This document shows, piece after piece, positions 6,927 to 16,600 of a stretch of DNA of 21,985 bases. Source of the DNA: DSNY01 sp964539745 (GTDB taxonomy: Bacteria; Pseudomonadota; Gammaproteobacteria; Burkholderiales; Burkholderiaceae_F); assembly GCA_964539745.1 (NCBI GenBank), contig CAZIJU010000060.1, forward strand, positions 1-21,985. The letters run 5' to 3'. Each line of letters starts with the position of its first letter. The stretch's first letter is position 1. Below the pieces are notes generated by a model that had not been told where the DNA came from, did no database searches, and saw only the letters and a program-made list of their open reading frames with translations. A program made the position numbers and the translations under genes.

Positions 6927-7252
6927 TCATCGGCCGCCGACAGCGGAGCCTCGAGATCGACCTCGACACTGCCGACTAGTGCCTGGATGCGCTGCGCGAG
7001 GCCGGCATCGACGGCTTGGAGCCGCTCGGGATGCTCGGCCATGTCACGAGCCAGGAAGCCGAGGAACGGCATCAGCACCGGGTCGTCGCTGTCGCCGGGG
7101 GCCGCGCGCGTGAGCACGACCTCACCGTTCGGGCGGATGGTGTAGTGGATCTTGTCGCGCTTGTGCAGCCGAAGCGCGCGGCGCACGGTTTCCGGCACCG
7201 TCGTTTGATAGCGATCGGTCAGCGTCGATTCGGCTTCGATGATGGCGGGCAT
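6923..7252 (-). CDS. prlF: PrlF-type antitoxin, AbrB/SpoVT DNA-binding fold
   Basis: The 109-residue product begins with a swapped-hairpin AbrB-type domain: ESTLTDRYQTTVPETVRRAL, then LHKRDKIHYTIRPNGEVVLTR (residues about 6-47). An acidic C-terminal part follows (DPVLMPFLGFLARDM and beyond). This matches PrlF/SohA, which neutralises YhaV and represses the operon together with it. I start at the ATG at 7252 rather than an upstream in-frame start because GGAAG lies before it and the upstream codons are promoter DNA. A TTGACA-17-TACGAT promoter and two near-identical 14-bp palindromes lie directly upstream, giving a clear autoregulation design. The stop overlaps the yhaV start by four bases. The pair is the one module in this island that looks fully intact. 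Confidence 0.92.
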   Translation of the reverse strand: MPAIIEAESTLTDRYQTTVPETVRRALRLHKRDKIHYTIRPNGEVVLTRAAPGDSDDPVLMPFLGFLARDMAEHPERLQAVDAGLAQRIQALVGSVEVDLEAPLSAADE

Positions 7253-7282
7253 GGCGCTTCTTCCGGCTACGATGGAAGCGAG

Positions 7283-7323
7283 ATCGTAATGCACATGCAT
7301 TGTTTTGTCAATGCAAATGCATT
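7283..7323 (-). promoter_or_regulatory. prlF-yhaV promoter with twin 14-bp operators
   Basis: On the minus strand a perfect -35 TTGACA (7306-7311) and a -10 TACGAT (7283-7288) are separated by exactly 17 bases, an excellent sigma70 promoter. Two near-palindromes overlap it: AATGCACATGCATT (7288-7301) and AATGCAAATGCATT (7310-7323). They differ at one base, and their starts are 22 bp apart, so they lie on the same DNA face two turns apart. They cover the spacer and the -35 region, the expected place for PrlF or PrlF-YhaV repression. Confidence 0.75.
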
Positions 7324-7428
7324 GTCGTCCGAAAGCCCCGAGCACCACTGGGAAGCCCGTTTCGGCCTGCCAGCCAACCTAGAGACGGGTGGCCAGTACG
7401 CGAGCGTTTCTGTCTGCATCTCGTTTCG

Positions 7429-7434
7429 TATATT
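7429..7434 (+). promoter_or_regulatory. Possible -10 box for the excisionase-type gene
   Basis: TATATT (5/6 match) lies 26 bases before the ATG at 7460 in an AT-rich patch, but no good -35 is visible at the right distance. The gene is divergent from prlF, so the 207-base gap (7253-7459) is a shared control region. Confidence 0.3.
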
Positions 7435-7459
7435 TCGATTTTGCTTCCAGTAGGCTGCC

Positions 7460-7921
7460 ATGACCGCCCCCACCCGCCCGCCACTGCCCACGGCAGAGGA
7501 GGCCGCACTCGCCCGCGAGAGCGGCCGGGCCCTGTCCGCCTATTTGCAGACCCGCGCCGAGACGCAGCAGATCGAGATCGTCGACGACAAGGGGGTCGCC
7601 CACCCCGTTCGCATCCCGGTGTCGGCGCTGCGGCTGCTGGTGGAGGTCCTGACCGAGATCGGCGAGGGCAACGCGGTCAGCATCATCCCGATCCACGCCG
7701 AGCTGACGACCCAAGAGGCGGCGGATGTGCTGAATGTCTCGCGCCCATTCCTGGTGCAGTTGCTGGAGCGCGGCGAGATCCCGTTCCACAAGGTCGGCAC
7801 GCATCGGCGCATGCGCTACCAGGACGTGATCGCCTACAAGGAGCGCATCAATGCCGAGCGCCGCAAAGCCCTCGACGGCCTGGCGGAGCAGGCCCAGGCG
7901 CTCAAGATGGGATATGAATGA
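7460..7921 (+). CDS. Excisionase-family HTH antitoxin, partner toxin missing
   Basis: The 153-residue protein has an N-terminal region with VRIPVSALRLLVEVLTEIGEGNAV (about 50-73) and then a MerR-like/HTH_17 DNA-binding domain. That domain spans LTTQEAADVLNVSRPFLVQLL, ERGEIPFHKVGTHRRM and RYQDVIAYKE, about 82-128. Proteins of exactly this layout usually act as antitoxins and autoregulators for a PIN-domain ribonuclease encoded immediately downstream, often overlapping the stop. Here the 326 bases after the stop show no PIN motif (no D-x-N start) in any frame, so the gene is an orphan. A short C-terminal helical segment (RRKALDGLAEQAQALKMGYE) is where the toxin-binding part would be. It may persist as a DNA-binding regulator or as an anti-addiction antitoxin. 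Confidence 0.8.
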   Translation: MTAPTRPPLPTAEEAALARESGRALSAYLQTRAETQQIEIVDDKGVAHPVRIPVSALRLLVEVLTEIGEGNAVSIIPIHAELTTQEAADVLNVSRPFLVQLLERGEIPFHKVGTHRRMRYQDVIAYKERINAERRKALDGLAEQAQALKMGYE

Positions 7922-8247
7922 GCTGGGATTCTGGTCCCGCCAATACTCGAACGCTCGAACGGACGCCGGTCAAGCCCGATTCTTCGCAGCGCTCAGCAGC
8001 GCTTCGCGACTTGCCGCAGCGCCGGTCTCGCGCATTTCCAATGGCGGTTTGACACGAGCTGCTTGCCCAGCACCACTTCATCCCGCTCGCGGCTTGGATC
8101 CGATGCGCTTTGTTGCGTCGGGCCCGCACTCGGCGCAGCGGTCCGCTCGGCGTCCGGGGCGTCCGATCTCGACCGGGTGCGCCCGATCGCGAAGCCGGCG
8201 CGGCTAGTATTCGGCGTCGAGCCACACCCCGGCCCAAGGAGACCATC
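7922..8247. other. Intergenic region between orphan antitoxin and SYLF gene
   Basis: No gene is supported here. The place where a PIN toxin would be expected holds only frames with stops and no family motif. TAGTAT at 8205-8210 could be a -10 box for the SYLF gene (4/6 match), but no -35 is convincing. The GC-rich character of the flanking chromosome resumes here, so this may be the right edge of the accessory island. Confidence 0.4.
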
Positions 8248-8934
8248 ATGTTCGCCGACCAACGACGCCGAATGATCGCGCTCGCTTTCGCGACGATCGC
8301 AGCCATCGCACCGGCGAGCGCCGTCCGTGCCGACGACGCCGACGAGGCCCGCGGCATCGTCGAGAAAGCGCGCATCAGTTTCAACGACGTGGTGAAGACC
8401 AAGGAGTACGACGCGTTGCGTGCCGGGCTGAAGTCGGCGAAGGGCGTGCTGATCTTCCCGTCGATCCTCAAGGGCGGCTTCTTCATCGGCGGCTCGGGCG
8501 GCACGGGCGTGCTGCTCGTGCGCGGCGAGGGCAACGCGTGGAGCGCACCGGCGTTCTACACGCTCGGCGCGGTGAGCTTCGGGCTGCAGTTCGGCGGGCA
8601 GGCCGCCGAGGTCGTGATCCTGGTGAACAGCCAGAAGGGCATCGACCGGCTGCTGACGAGTTCACTGAAGCTCGGCGGCGACGCTTCGATCGCGGCCGGA
8701 CCGGTCGGCATCGGGCAGACGGCCAATCTGACGGCGGACTTCGTGTCGTACGCGAAGTCCAAGGGCGCTTACATCGGCATGAGCGTGGAGGGGTCGGTGC
8801 TCGACGTGCGCGATTCGCTGAACCGCGCGTATTACGGCAAGCCGGTCACGCCGGTCGACATCCTGATCAAACACGCGGCGAGCAACCCGCACGCCGATGC
8901 GCTGCGCAGCGCGGTCGCCGCGGCGAGTCGATAG
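8248..8934 (+). CDS. Secreted SYLF/YSC84-domain protein
   Basis: The 228-residue protein starts with a signal peptide (MFADQRRRMIALAFATIAAI with a likely cleavage after AVRA near residue 27). The start at 8248 is fixed by AAGGAG at 8236-8241. The mature part is a SYLF (YSC84, DUF500) domain: KGVLIFPSILKGGFFIGGSG, GTGVLLVR, WSAPAFYTLGAVSFGLQFGG, then a VVILVNSQKGIDRLL segment and TADFVSYAKSKGAYIGMSVE. Bacterial SYLF proteins are periplasmic or lipid-associated and bind phosphoinositide-like or membrane lipids in studied cases; the precise role in bacteria is not settled. No lipobox is present, so it is probably soluble in the periplasm. It stands alone, with 231 bases to the next gene. Confidence 0.9.
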   Translation: MFADQRRRMIALAFATIAAIAPASAVRADDADEARGIVEKARISFNDVVKTKEYDALRAGLKSAKGVLIFPSILKGGFFIGGSGGTGVLLVRGEGNAWSAPAFYTLGAVSFGLQFGGQAAEVVILVNSQKGIDRLLTSSLKLGGDASIAAGPVGIGQTANLTADFVSYAKSKGAYIGMSVEGSVLDVRDSLNRAYYGKPVTPVDILIKHAASNPHADALRSAVAAASR

Positions 8935-9165
8935 CTGCCCGACCGACGCGAGGCCAACGCCGGCGCCGGCATGCGCGGGTGCCCCGACGCATCGCGTAGG
9001 CGAAGACGCGCCCGCTCGCCGGCGCGCATGCGGTGCAGCGCGACGGTCAACGCGTGCGCGCTCGCGCAGCGCGCGCGCTTCGGCGAAGATTCGGCACGGC
9101 GCGATCCCGGCGGCGCCAAGAATGCCAGTTTTCCGCACCCGACGCGTTACGAAAGGACGGACCCG

Positions 9166-9663
9166 ATGATTCGCACCGCATTGCCGATGCTTTGCTTCAC
9201 CCTCGCCTGCGGCTCGGCGCTCGCCCAGACCGCGGGCACCTACACGGTCAAGCACCTGACGCCGGAGGCCGCTGTCAAGGCCGCCAGCGCGGCGCTGCAG
9301 GATTGCCGTAGCCGCGGCTATCAGGTGGCAGTGGCCGTGGTCGACCGCTCCGGTGTGGCGCAGGCTCTGATACGCGACCGTATTGCAGGGCCGCACACGC
9401 CCAGCACCGCGGCCGACAAGGCATGGACCGCCGTCAGCTTCCGCACCGATACGCTGGAGCTGGCCCGGCTCACGCAGCCGGGCCAGCCGAGCGCGGGAAT
9501 TCGCCATTTGCCGCGCTTCGTCGGTGTGGGCGGCGGCGTTCAGATCCAGGCCGGCGGCATGCTGGTCGGCGGCATCGGCGTTTCGGGTGCACCGACCGGC
9601 GAAGCCGACGACGCCTGCGCCAAGGCCGGCATCGCCGCGATCCGCGACGACATCGAGCTGTGA
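9166..9663 (+). CDS. Secreted GlcG/HbpS-family heme-binding-like protein
   Basis: The 165-residue protein has a short signal peptide (MIRTALPMLCFTLACGSALA, cleavage near residue 20) followed by a GlcG/HbpS (DUF336) domain. That domain shows LTPEAAVKAASAALQDCRSR, GYQVAVAVVDRSGVAQALIRD, a TADKAWTAVSFRTDT-like block and GGVQIQAGGMLVGGIGVSGA, ending with DDACAKAGIAAI. In HbpS this fold senses or stores heme; in GlcG it accompanies glycolate use. The secreted form here suggests a periplasmic small-molecule or heme binder. The ATG at 9166 is preferred over an in-frame start nearly 200 bases upstream because GAAAGGA precedes it and the signal peptide begins there. It is followed 204 bases later by a signalling operon, and a shared regulon is possible but not shown. 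Confidence 0.85.
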   Translation: MIRTALPMLCFTLACGSALAQTAGTYTVKHLTPEAAVKAASAALQDCRSRGYQVAVAVVDRSGVAQALIRDRIAGPHTPSTAADKAWTAVSFRTDTLELARLTQPGQPSAGIRHLPRFVGVGGGVQIQAGGMLVGGIGVSGAPTGEADDACAKAGIAAIRDDIEL

Positions 9664-9867
9664 CCATCGCGGCGCCGACCTCGGCGGCCGGCGTGGGGCG
9701 ATGAGCGCGGGCACCGCCGCGCGGCGGGACGCGGGGCCCACGCATCGCTGCAGAACCCCGCCTATCGGTCCGCGGGCGGCGGCTTTTCTGCGGACCGGGC
9801 GCGCGCCGCGCGGCGATATAGTCCGCGCATTGCTGCTGTCTCGGCCCGTGCCCGGGCCCACGCTCCC
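9664..9867 (+). promoter_or_regulatory. Upstream region of the PAS-kinase operon
   Basis: This stretch has no gene. TATAGT at 9816-9821 (5/6 match to a -10 box) lies 46 bases before the TTG start of the response regulator and is the best promoter candidate. No -35 at 16-18 bp is convincing, so an activator or an alternative sigma factor may be needed. Confidence 0.35.
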
Positions 9868-10683
9868 TTGAACGCTCCCGAACGCGATCCGGCCGCCCGC
9901 GCCGCGTGCACCGCGGCGCGCCTGCTCGTCGTCGACGACGACCCGCTGTCCAGCGCGCTGCAGGCGCATCTCGCGCAGTTGCTCGGCCATGCCGCGACGG
10001 TCGAAAACGACCCCGAACGCGCGGTCGAACTCGCGTTGACCGGCGAGTTCGACGCGATGCTGCTCGACCTCGGCATGCCGCAGGTCGACGGCTTCGAGGC
10101 GCTGCGCCGGCTGCGCGAACGCGAAGCGGCGGCCGGACGCACTCCGCTGCCGGTCATTGCGGTGACCGGCTACGCGTCGGAGGCTGACCGTCTGCGCTGC
10201 CTGATGGCAGGTTTCAACGAGCACGTGTCCAAGCCGGTACAGGCCGCCACACTCGACGCATCGATCGCGCGCGTGCTCGCTGCGCACGACGCTGGCGGCG
10301 CCGAAGGGGCGCTGCCGCGCGACTGCGACGCCGAACGGCTGCGCGCGACCGTGCGCCGCCTGAGCGAGGTCAAACCCGACGACCGCGGCTTCGCGCCGAC
10401 CGTCACAGAGTCGTTCGCGCTGCGCTCGGCTCAGTTGATCGAGTCGCTGCGAACAGCGATCGACACGCGCGACGGCGAACAGGGGTCGCGCGCCGCGCGT
10501 GCGCTGCGGGCGAGCGCACAGTTTCTCGGCGCACTGCGGCTGGCAGGCATGAGCGGCGATCTCGATGCGGCCGTTCGCGCGGCGCGGGACGCCGCGCAGT
10601 GGGATGCGGCGCGCGAGCTGCTCGCGGCGATCGACCGCGAGCACCAGGCGGTGCTGACCCTGCTGTTCGAGTCGGCGCGGTAG
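9868..10683 (+). CDS. Response regulator with degenerate HPt-like C-terminus
   Basis: The 271-residue protein has an N-terminal receiver domain, about 17-138, with the acidic pair at D23-D25 (LLVVDDDP), phospho-acceptor D67 (MLLDLGMPQ), T100 (AVTGYA) and K122 (HVSKPV). All active-site residues are present. The C-terminal 90 residues form an all-helical segment resembling an HPt domain. Where HPt proteins have A-H-x-L-K-G-S-A-x-x-L-G, this one has ARALRASAQFLG (210-221), so the histidine is R211. Phosphotransfer through this helix is therefore impossible unless another residue serves. The start is TTG at 9868, with no ATG or GTG in a better place and no clear ribosome binding site. It ends six bases before the TTG of the giant PAS kinase, so the two form an operon and the kinase is its likely partner. 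Confidence 0.85.
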   Translation: MNAPERDPAARAACTAARLLVVDDDPLSSALQAHLAQLLGHAATVENDPERAVELALTGEFDAMLLDLGMPQVDGFEALRRLREREAAAGRTPLPVIAVTGYASEADRLRCLMAGFNEHVSKPVQAATLDASIARVLAAHDAGGAEGALPRDCDAERLRATVRRLSEVKPDDRGFAPTVTESFALRSAQLIESLRTAIDTRDGEQGSRAARALRASAQFLGALRLAGMSGDLDAAVRAARDAAQWDAARELLAAIDREHQAVLTLLFESAR

Positions 10684-10689
10684 GCGAAC

Positions 10690-13600
10690 TTGGATTCTTT
10701 GCCGACGCCCGGGGCGGACGTGCGCGAGCTGGAGCTGCTGCGCCGCATGGCGCGCATCGCCAATATCGGCGGCTGGGAGTACGACCCGGCCGAACGCCGG
10801 TTCTACTGGACCGAGCAGGTCTGGCGCATCGTCGAGCTGGAACCGTACAGCGTCACGCCGACGCTGGAGTCGGCCGTCGGCTACTACGCGCCCGAGGCTC
10901 GCGCGACGATCGCGCGCGCGTTGCAAAGCGCGCTCGACGACGGCGAAGCCTGGGATCTGGAACTGCCGCTCGTCACCGCGCGCGGTCGTCGCCTGTGGGT
11001 CCGCGTCATCGGCGAGCCCGAGATGGCCGACGGGCGCTGCGTCAGGCTCGCCGGTACGATCGAGGACGTGACCGTGGCGCGGCGCGCGCGCGAGGCGCTG
11101 CGCGCGCGCAGCGCGGAAAACCGCAGGCTCGCGCTGGTCGCCGAAAACACCAGCAACCTCGTGCTGATCACCGGGCCCGACGATCGGATCCAGTGGACCA
11201 ACGCCAGCTTCACGCGCACCACGGGGTACACGCAGGCCGAGGCGATCGGCCGGACGCCGTGCGACCTGCTGTGCCGCGGCGAAGCGGCGGCCGATCCGCG
11301 GTTCGCGGCGGTACGCGAGCAGATGCAGCGCGGCGAGCCGGTCCGCGGTCTGCAGCTCGAGCTGACGCGCAAGGACGGCAGCCGCTACTGGGCCGAGATC
11401 GAGATCCGCCCGGTGTTCGGCGAGCGCGGGACGATCACCAACTACATCCACATCCAGAACGACGTCACCGAGGCCCGACGCGCGGCCGCGCAGATGCAGG
11501 AGGCGATCGAGCGGCTGCAGCGGGTCGAGCAGACGATGGGCTTCGGCACGCTGCTGCGCGACCTTGCGAGCGGCGAAGCGCGCTGGGACGCGCAGGCGCT
11601 TCGACTGCATGGCTATCCGGAGACGGCGCCGGCGCCGACGACCGATGATCTGCTCGCCCGCGTCCACCCGGACGACCGCGCACGCTTTCGCGCCGCGTGG
11701 GAAGGGCTGCTCGCGGCGCGCGGCGTGCAGGATGACGAATACCGCGTCGTGCACCCCGACGGCCGAATCGCGTACCTGCATGCGCGCTGCTTCGTCGAGC
11801 GTGCGGCCGACGGCACGCCGCTGCGCGTCATCGGCATCGTGTTCGACGTGACCGACAAGCGCGTCGCCGAAGAGCAGGCGCTCGCGGCGACCGAATCGCT
11901 CGAGCTGGCGATCAGCGCGACGGGAATCGGCTTCTTCTATCGCGATCTCGACCAGCCCGAGCCGGTGTGGGACGCGCAGGTCTACCGGATCTATGGCTTC
12001 GCGCCCGACGAACCGATCCCGCGCACCGAGGAGCGTCACGCGATGGTGCTGCCGGAGGACCGGCCCGCGTTTCTCGCCGCACGCGAAGCGATGCGCACGC
12101 ACGACGCGCCGATGGAAATGGAATACCGGATCCGGCGCCGCGACGGCGCCGTGCGCTGGATCCGTTCGCGCCGCGCGGTGGTCCGCGTCGGGCCGCAGCG
12201 CGCACCGCGCATCGTCGGCGCGCTGCTCGATGTGACCGAAGTCAAGGAGGCCCAGGACAAGCAGCGGCTGCTCGCCGAAAGGCTTGCGCTGGCATCGCGC
12301 ACCGCCGGCATCGGCGTCTGGGAGATCGATCCGGACACGCAGCAGGTCGTCTGGAACGATCAGATGTACCAGATCTACGGTCTGCCGCCGGACGAGCCGC
12401 CGCCCGCGCCGGCCGACTGGATGCAGCACTGGGTGCACGCCGACGACCGCGAGCGCGTTGCGTCCAAGGTGCTCGAGTTCATGCGTCGCGGCGGCAGCTA
12501 CCGGGACGAGCACCGCGTCGTGCTGCGCGACGGCACCGAACGCTGGATCGACGCGCGCGCGTTCGTGTACCAGCCCGATCCGGACCGGCCAGGCCGCGTG
12601 ATAGGCGTCAACTTCGACATCACCGCGCGCAAGGCAGCCGAGCGGCGCACCGTCGAATACGCCGAGCGCCTGCGCGATACGCTGGCGCGACTGGAACTGG
12701 CCACCGGCGGCTCGGACGTCGGCATCTTCGAGCGCGCGCTCGACAAGCGCCCCGGCTTCTGGAGCGCGCAGATGTTCCGCTTGTACGGCGAGGCGCCGCA
12801 GGACAAGGCGCCGGACTGGGATTGGCTGCTCGCGCGCATCGAACCCGAGGATCACGCGCTGTTCGAGTCGCAATGGGAGCGCATCAAGCAGTCGTCGACC
12901 TACGTCGACACCGAATTTCGCATCCGGCGACCCGACGGATCGCACGCGTGGCTGCTCACGCGCGCACGGCTGGAACCCGCCGACGGCGAACGGCCCGCGC
13001 GCGTGGTCGGCATCGGCCTCGACATCACGCAGCGCAAGGAAGCCGAGAGCCGCGCAGCGCAGTATGCCGACTGGCTTCGGCTGACCACGAACACGGTCGG
13101 CATCGGTCTGTGGCAGCGCGAGCTGGAAAGCGGACGAACCGTCTGGGACGCGCAGGTCAAGCGGATCTTCGGGCTGGAGGAAGACGCGCCGACACCGACG
13201 CGCGCCGAGTATCTGGAGTTCGTCTTGCCGGAGGATCGCGCGCGCGTTGCGGCCGCGACCATGAACGTTCCGCCGGCGGGAAGAACGATCGAGCTCGAGT
13301 ACCGGATCCGGCGCGCCGACGGTGCGGTGCGAACGATCCTGTCGCGCCGCGCCGCGCAGTGCGCGCCTGACGGGCGGCCGCTACGCATGCTCGGCGCTGT
13401 GATCGACGTGACCGAATCGCGCGAGGCGCTGGAGCGCGCCGCGCAGACCGCGCAATTGCTGCAGCTTGCCACGCACGCCGTCGGCGTCGGGTTCAGCTTC
13501 CGCGATCTGTCGACCGGCGCGGGCCAGTGGGACGCGCACGCGCGCGCGATCTTCGGCTTTCCGCTCGAAGGTCCGGCACCGACGATCGACGAGTTCCTCG

Positions 13601-16600
13601 CGCGCGTGGACGAGCGCGACCGCGCGCGCGTCGCTTCGCAGTACGTGCACCCGCCAGCGCCCCGCACGCATGACGAGGTCGAATACGGCGTTCGCCTGCC
13701 CGACGGGCGCGTGCGCCGCGTGCTGTCGCGCCGCGCGGCGCAGTACGACGAAAGCGGGCGCGCGCGCCGCCTGTACGCCGCCGTGATCGACGTCACCGCC
13801 TCGCGCGAGGCCGAGGCGCGCCTGCGCGATGCGCAGGAACGGCTTCGGCTCGCGGCCGAAGCGGGCGGCATCGCCTCCTGGGAGCACAACCTCGAAACCG
13901 GCGAGGCGCGCTGGGACGAGGCGATGTTCGACTTCTACGGGCTGCCGCGGCAGCCTGTTGCGCCTGCGCTCGACGTGGTGCTGTCGCTCGTGCATCCGGA
14001 AGACCGCGCAATCTTCGCCGATGCGTGGAAGCGCATGGCGAATTCCTCCGGCGCCGTCGAGTGGGAGTGCCGCATCGTCCGGCACGACGGCCGCGTGGTT
14101 CACCTCGCCTCGCGCGGGCGCGCCGACCGCCGCACCGACGGCACGCCGTGGCGGGTGATCGGCGCCTCGCTCGACGTGACTGCCTCGCGCCGCACCGAGC
14201 AGCAGTTGCGCGACGCGCTGGCGCGCCTGCGGCTGTCGACCGAGATCGCCGCGATCGGCACGTGGGAACGCGACGCGAGCGGCGCGGGGCGCTGGGACCC
14301 GGTGATGTTCCGCCTGTACGGCCTGCCGCCGGGCGAAGCGCCGACGCACGAGCAGGCGGTCGCGATGGTCCATCCGGAGGATCGCGCGGGCGCGCTGGCA
14401 GCCTGGCAGCGAATCCTCGAGGCCGATCACGCGGTCGAGTTCGAGTACCGCGTCGTCCGACCCGACGGCGCAGTCGTCTACCTGAACTCGCGCGGCCGCG
14501 CCGAACGCGGCGCCGACGGCCGGGTGCTGCGCGTGGTCGGCGCGACGATCGACGTCACCGCGAGCCGCACCGCGCAGCGCCGCCTGCAGGAGGTCAACGA
14601 GCGGCTGCAGCTTGCCGCGGCCGCCACCGGCATCGGCTTCTGGCTGCAGGGCCTGGACGGCGCCTCGCTCGACGCCGACCGCCAGATGAAGCTGATGTAC
14701 GGCTTCGACCCCGACGGGCCGGTCCCGACGGCCGACCAGTTCTTCGCCGCCGTGCTGCCCGAAGACCGCGCGACGGTGCTCGCCGCACGAGCGCGAGCGA
14801 TGGAAAGCAGCGCGCCCGTCGAAGTCGAATACCGGATCGACCATCCGGACAAGGGCGTGCGGCACATCCTGTCGCGGCGCGCGCTGCGGCGCGACGCCGC
14901 CGGGCAACCGCTGCACGTGGTCGGCGCGTCGCTCGACGTGACCGAAGCGCGGCGCGCCGAAGCCGCGCTGCGCTCGGCCAACGAACGGCTCGAGCTGGCG
15001 ACGCGAACCGCTGGCATCGGCGTGTGGGAATGCGCGTTCGGCGGCGAATGCGTGAGCTGGGACGCGCGCATGTACGCGCTATACGGGCGGCCGCCTGAAT
15101 GGGTGCCGACGCACGCGGCGTGGCTCGACTGCGTGCACCCGGACGATCGCGCGCGCGTGGCCGAGCGATTCGGCGAAGCGCGCGCGCACGCCGAAGGCGG
15201 CGAGTGCGAATACCGGATCGTCCGCCCCGACGGCGAGGAGCGCGTCATCGCCGAGCGCTTCGTGTTCAGACGCGACGCCGACGGGCGCGCCGCGCATGTG
15301 CTCGGAACCAACATCGACATCACGGAGATCCGCCGCGCCCAGCGCGAGCGAGACGAACTGTCGGACCGGCTGCGGCTGGCGGCCGCCTCGGTCGGGATGG
15401 GCGTGTGGGTCTGGGACCTCACCACGCGCACGTCGGTGTGGGACGACGCGATGTATGCGCTGTTCGGAACGACGCGCGAGCGCTTCCGCGATCGCATCTG
15501 GCTCAACGCGGTCCATCCGGACGATCGCAGCCGCGCCGCGCGCGCCGTCCAGGACGCGATCGACGGTGTCGCTGCGCTGGACACCGAGTTCCGCGTCGTC
15601 TGGCCCGACGGCACCGTTCGCCACCTCGCCTCGCGCGGCAGCGTCGAGCGCGACGGCAGCGGTGTGGTCGTTCGCATGGTCGGCGTCAACTGGGACGTCA
15701 CCGAAAGGCACGCAGCCGAGCAGCGCGCGCTTGAACTGGCGGAGCGGCTGAAGCTCGCGACGGCCGCCGCAGGGCTGGCGGCGTGGCACGTCGACATCCG
15801 CGGCGGGAAGAGGATGGAGGCCGACGAGCTGCTGTGTCGCATGCACGGCGTGCCGCCGGGGCCGTACGACGACCTGTGGCAGGCGCTCGAAGCGACGATC
15901 GCGCCCGAGGATCTGCCCGCGCTGCAACAGGCGTCGATCGAGGCGCGGCTCGAAGGCAAGCCGTTCGAAGCCGAGTACCGCACGATCCACCCCGACGGGT
16001 CGGTCCGCCATCTGGCGGCGCGCGGCGTCTACCAGCGCGACGAGGCGGGCGAACCCGTGCGCATGTACGGCGTGACCTTCGACGTCACCGCGCGCGTGCA
16101 GTCCGAGCGAGCGCTGCGCGCAGCGGAGCAGACCGCGCGCGCGCTGCTCGAACGCATGCGGATGACCACGAGCGCGGTCGGCATCGGCCTGTGGGAAGTC
16201 GATCTCGCCACCGGCGCGGTCGTGTGGGACGACGAGATGTACAGGCTGTACGGCCGCGCGCGCGCCGAGCCGGGCGAACTCGCACAGCAATGGCCGCAGT
16301 TCGTCCATCCCGACGACCGCGAACGCGTTCAGCGCGAAAGCCTGCGCGCGCTCGAGACCGGGCAGCCGCTGGACTTCGAAGCGCGCATCGTGCGACCCGA
16401 CGGCACCGTGCGCCACCTCGCGCACCGCGCGCAGATCGAACGCGACGCGCAGGGCCGGCGCGTGCGTCAGCTCGGTGTGGCGTGGGACGTGACCGAGCGG
16501 CGCACCGCCGAGACCGCGCTGCTCGCGAAGGAGACCGCCGAGCGCGCAAGCCGCGCGAAGACCGAGTTTCTTTCGCGGATGAGCCACGAGCTGCGCACGC

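Noticed and set aside
9022..9085. GC-rich inverted repeats upstream of the GlcG-like gene as a terminator
   Set aside because: The stems are alternating CG runs that pair in many ways, and no T-run follows, so no specific terminator can be defended.
8971..9165. Longer N-terminus for the GlcG-like protein
   Set aside because: The upstream in-frame residues are arginine-rich and unlike the family. The ATG at 9166 has a ribosome binding site and begins a proper signal peptide.
11119..11482. Second PAS of the kinase as a LOV photoreceptor
   Set aside because: A LOV domain needs the GRNCRFLQ flavin-cysteine motif. Here the equivalent reads GRTPCDLL, so the cysteine is out of register and the flanking residues are absent.
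8662..12945. Minus-strand open frame of 1427 codons opposite the SYLF gene, the GlcG-like gene, the response regulator and the PAS kinase
   Set aside because: It lies antisense to several well-supported genes. Its arginine/aspartate/valine-rich translation is typical of the mirror frame of GC-rich coding DNA, and it has no recognisable domain.
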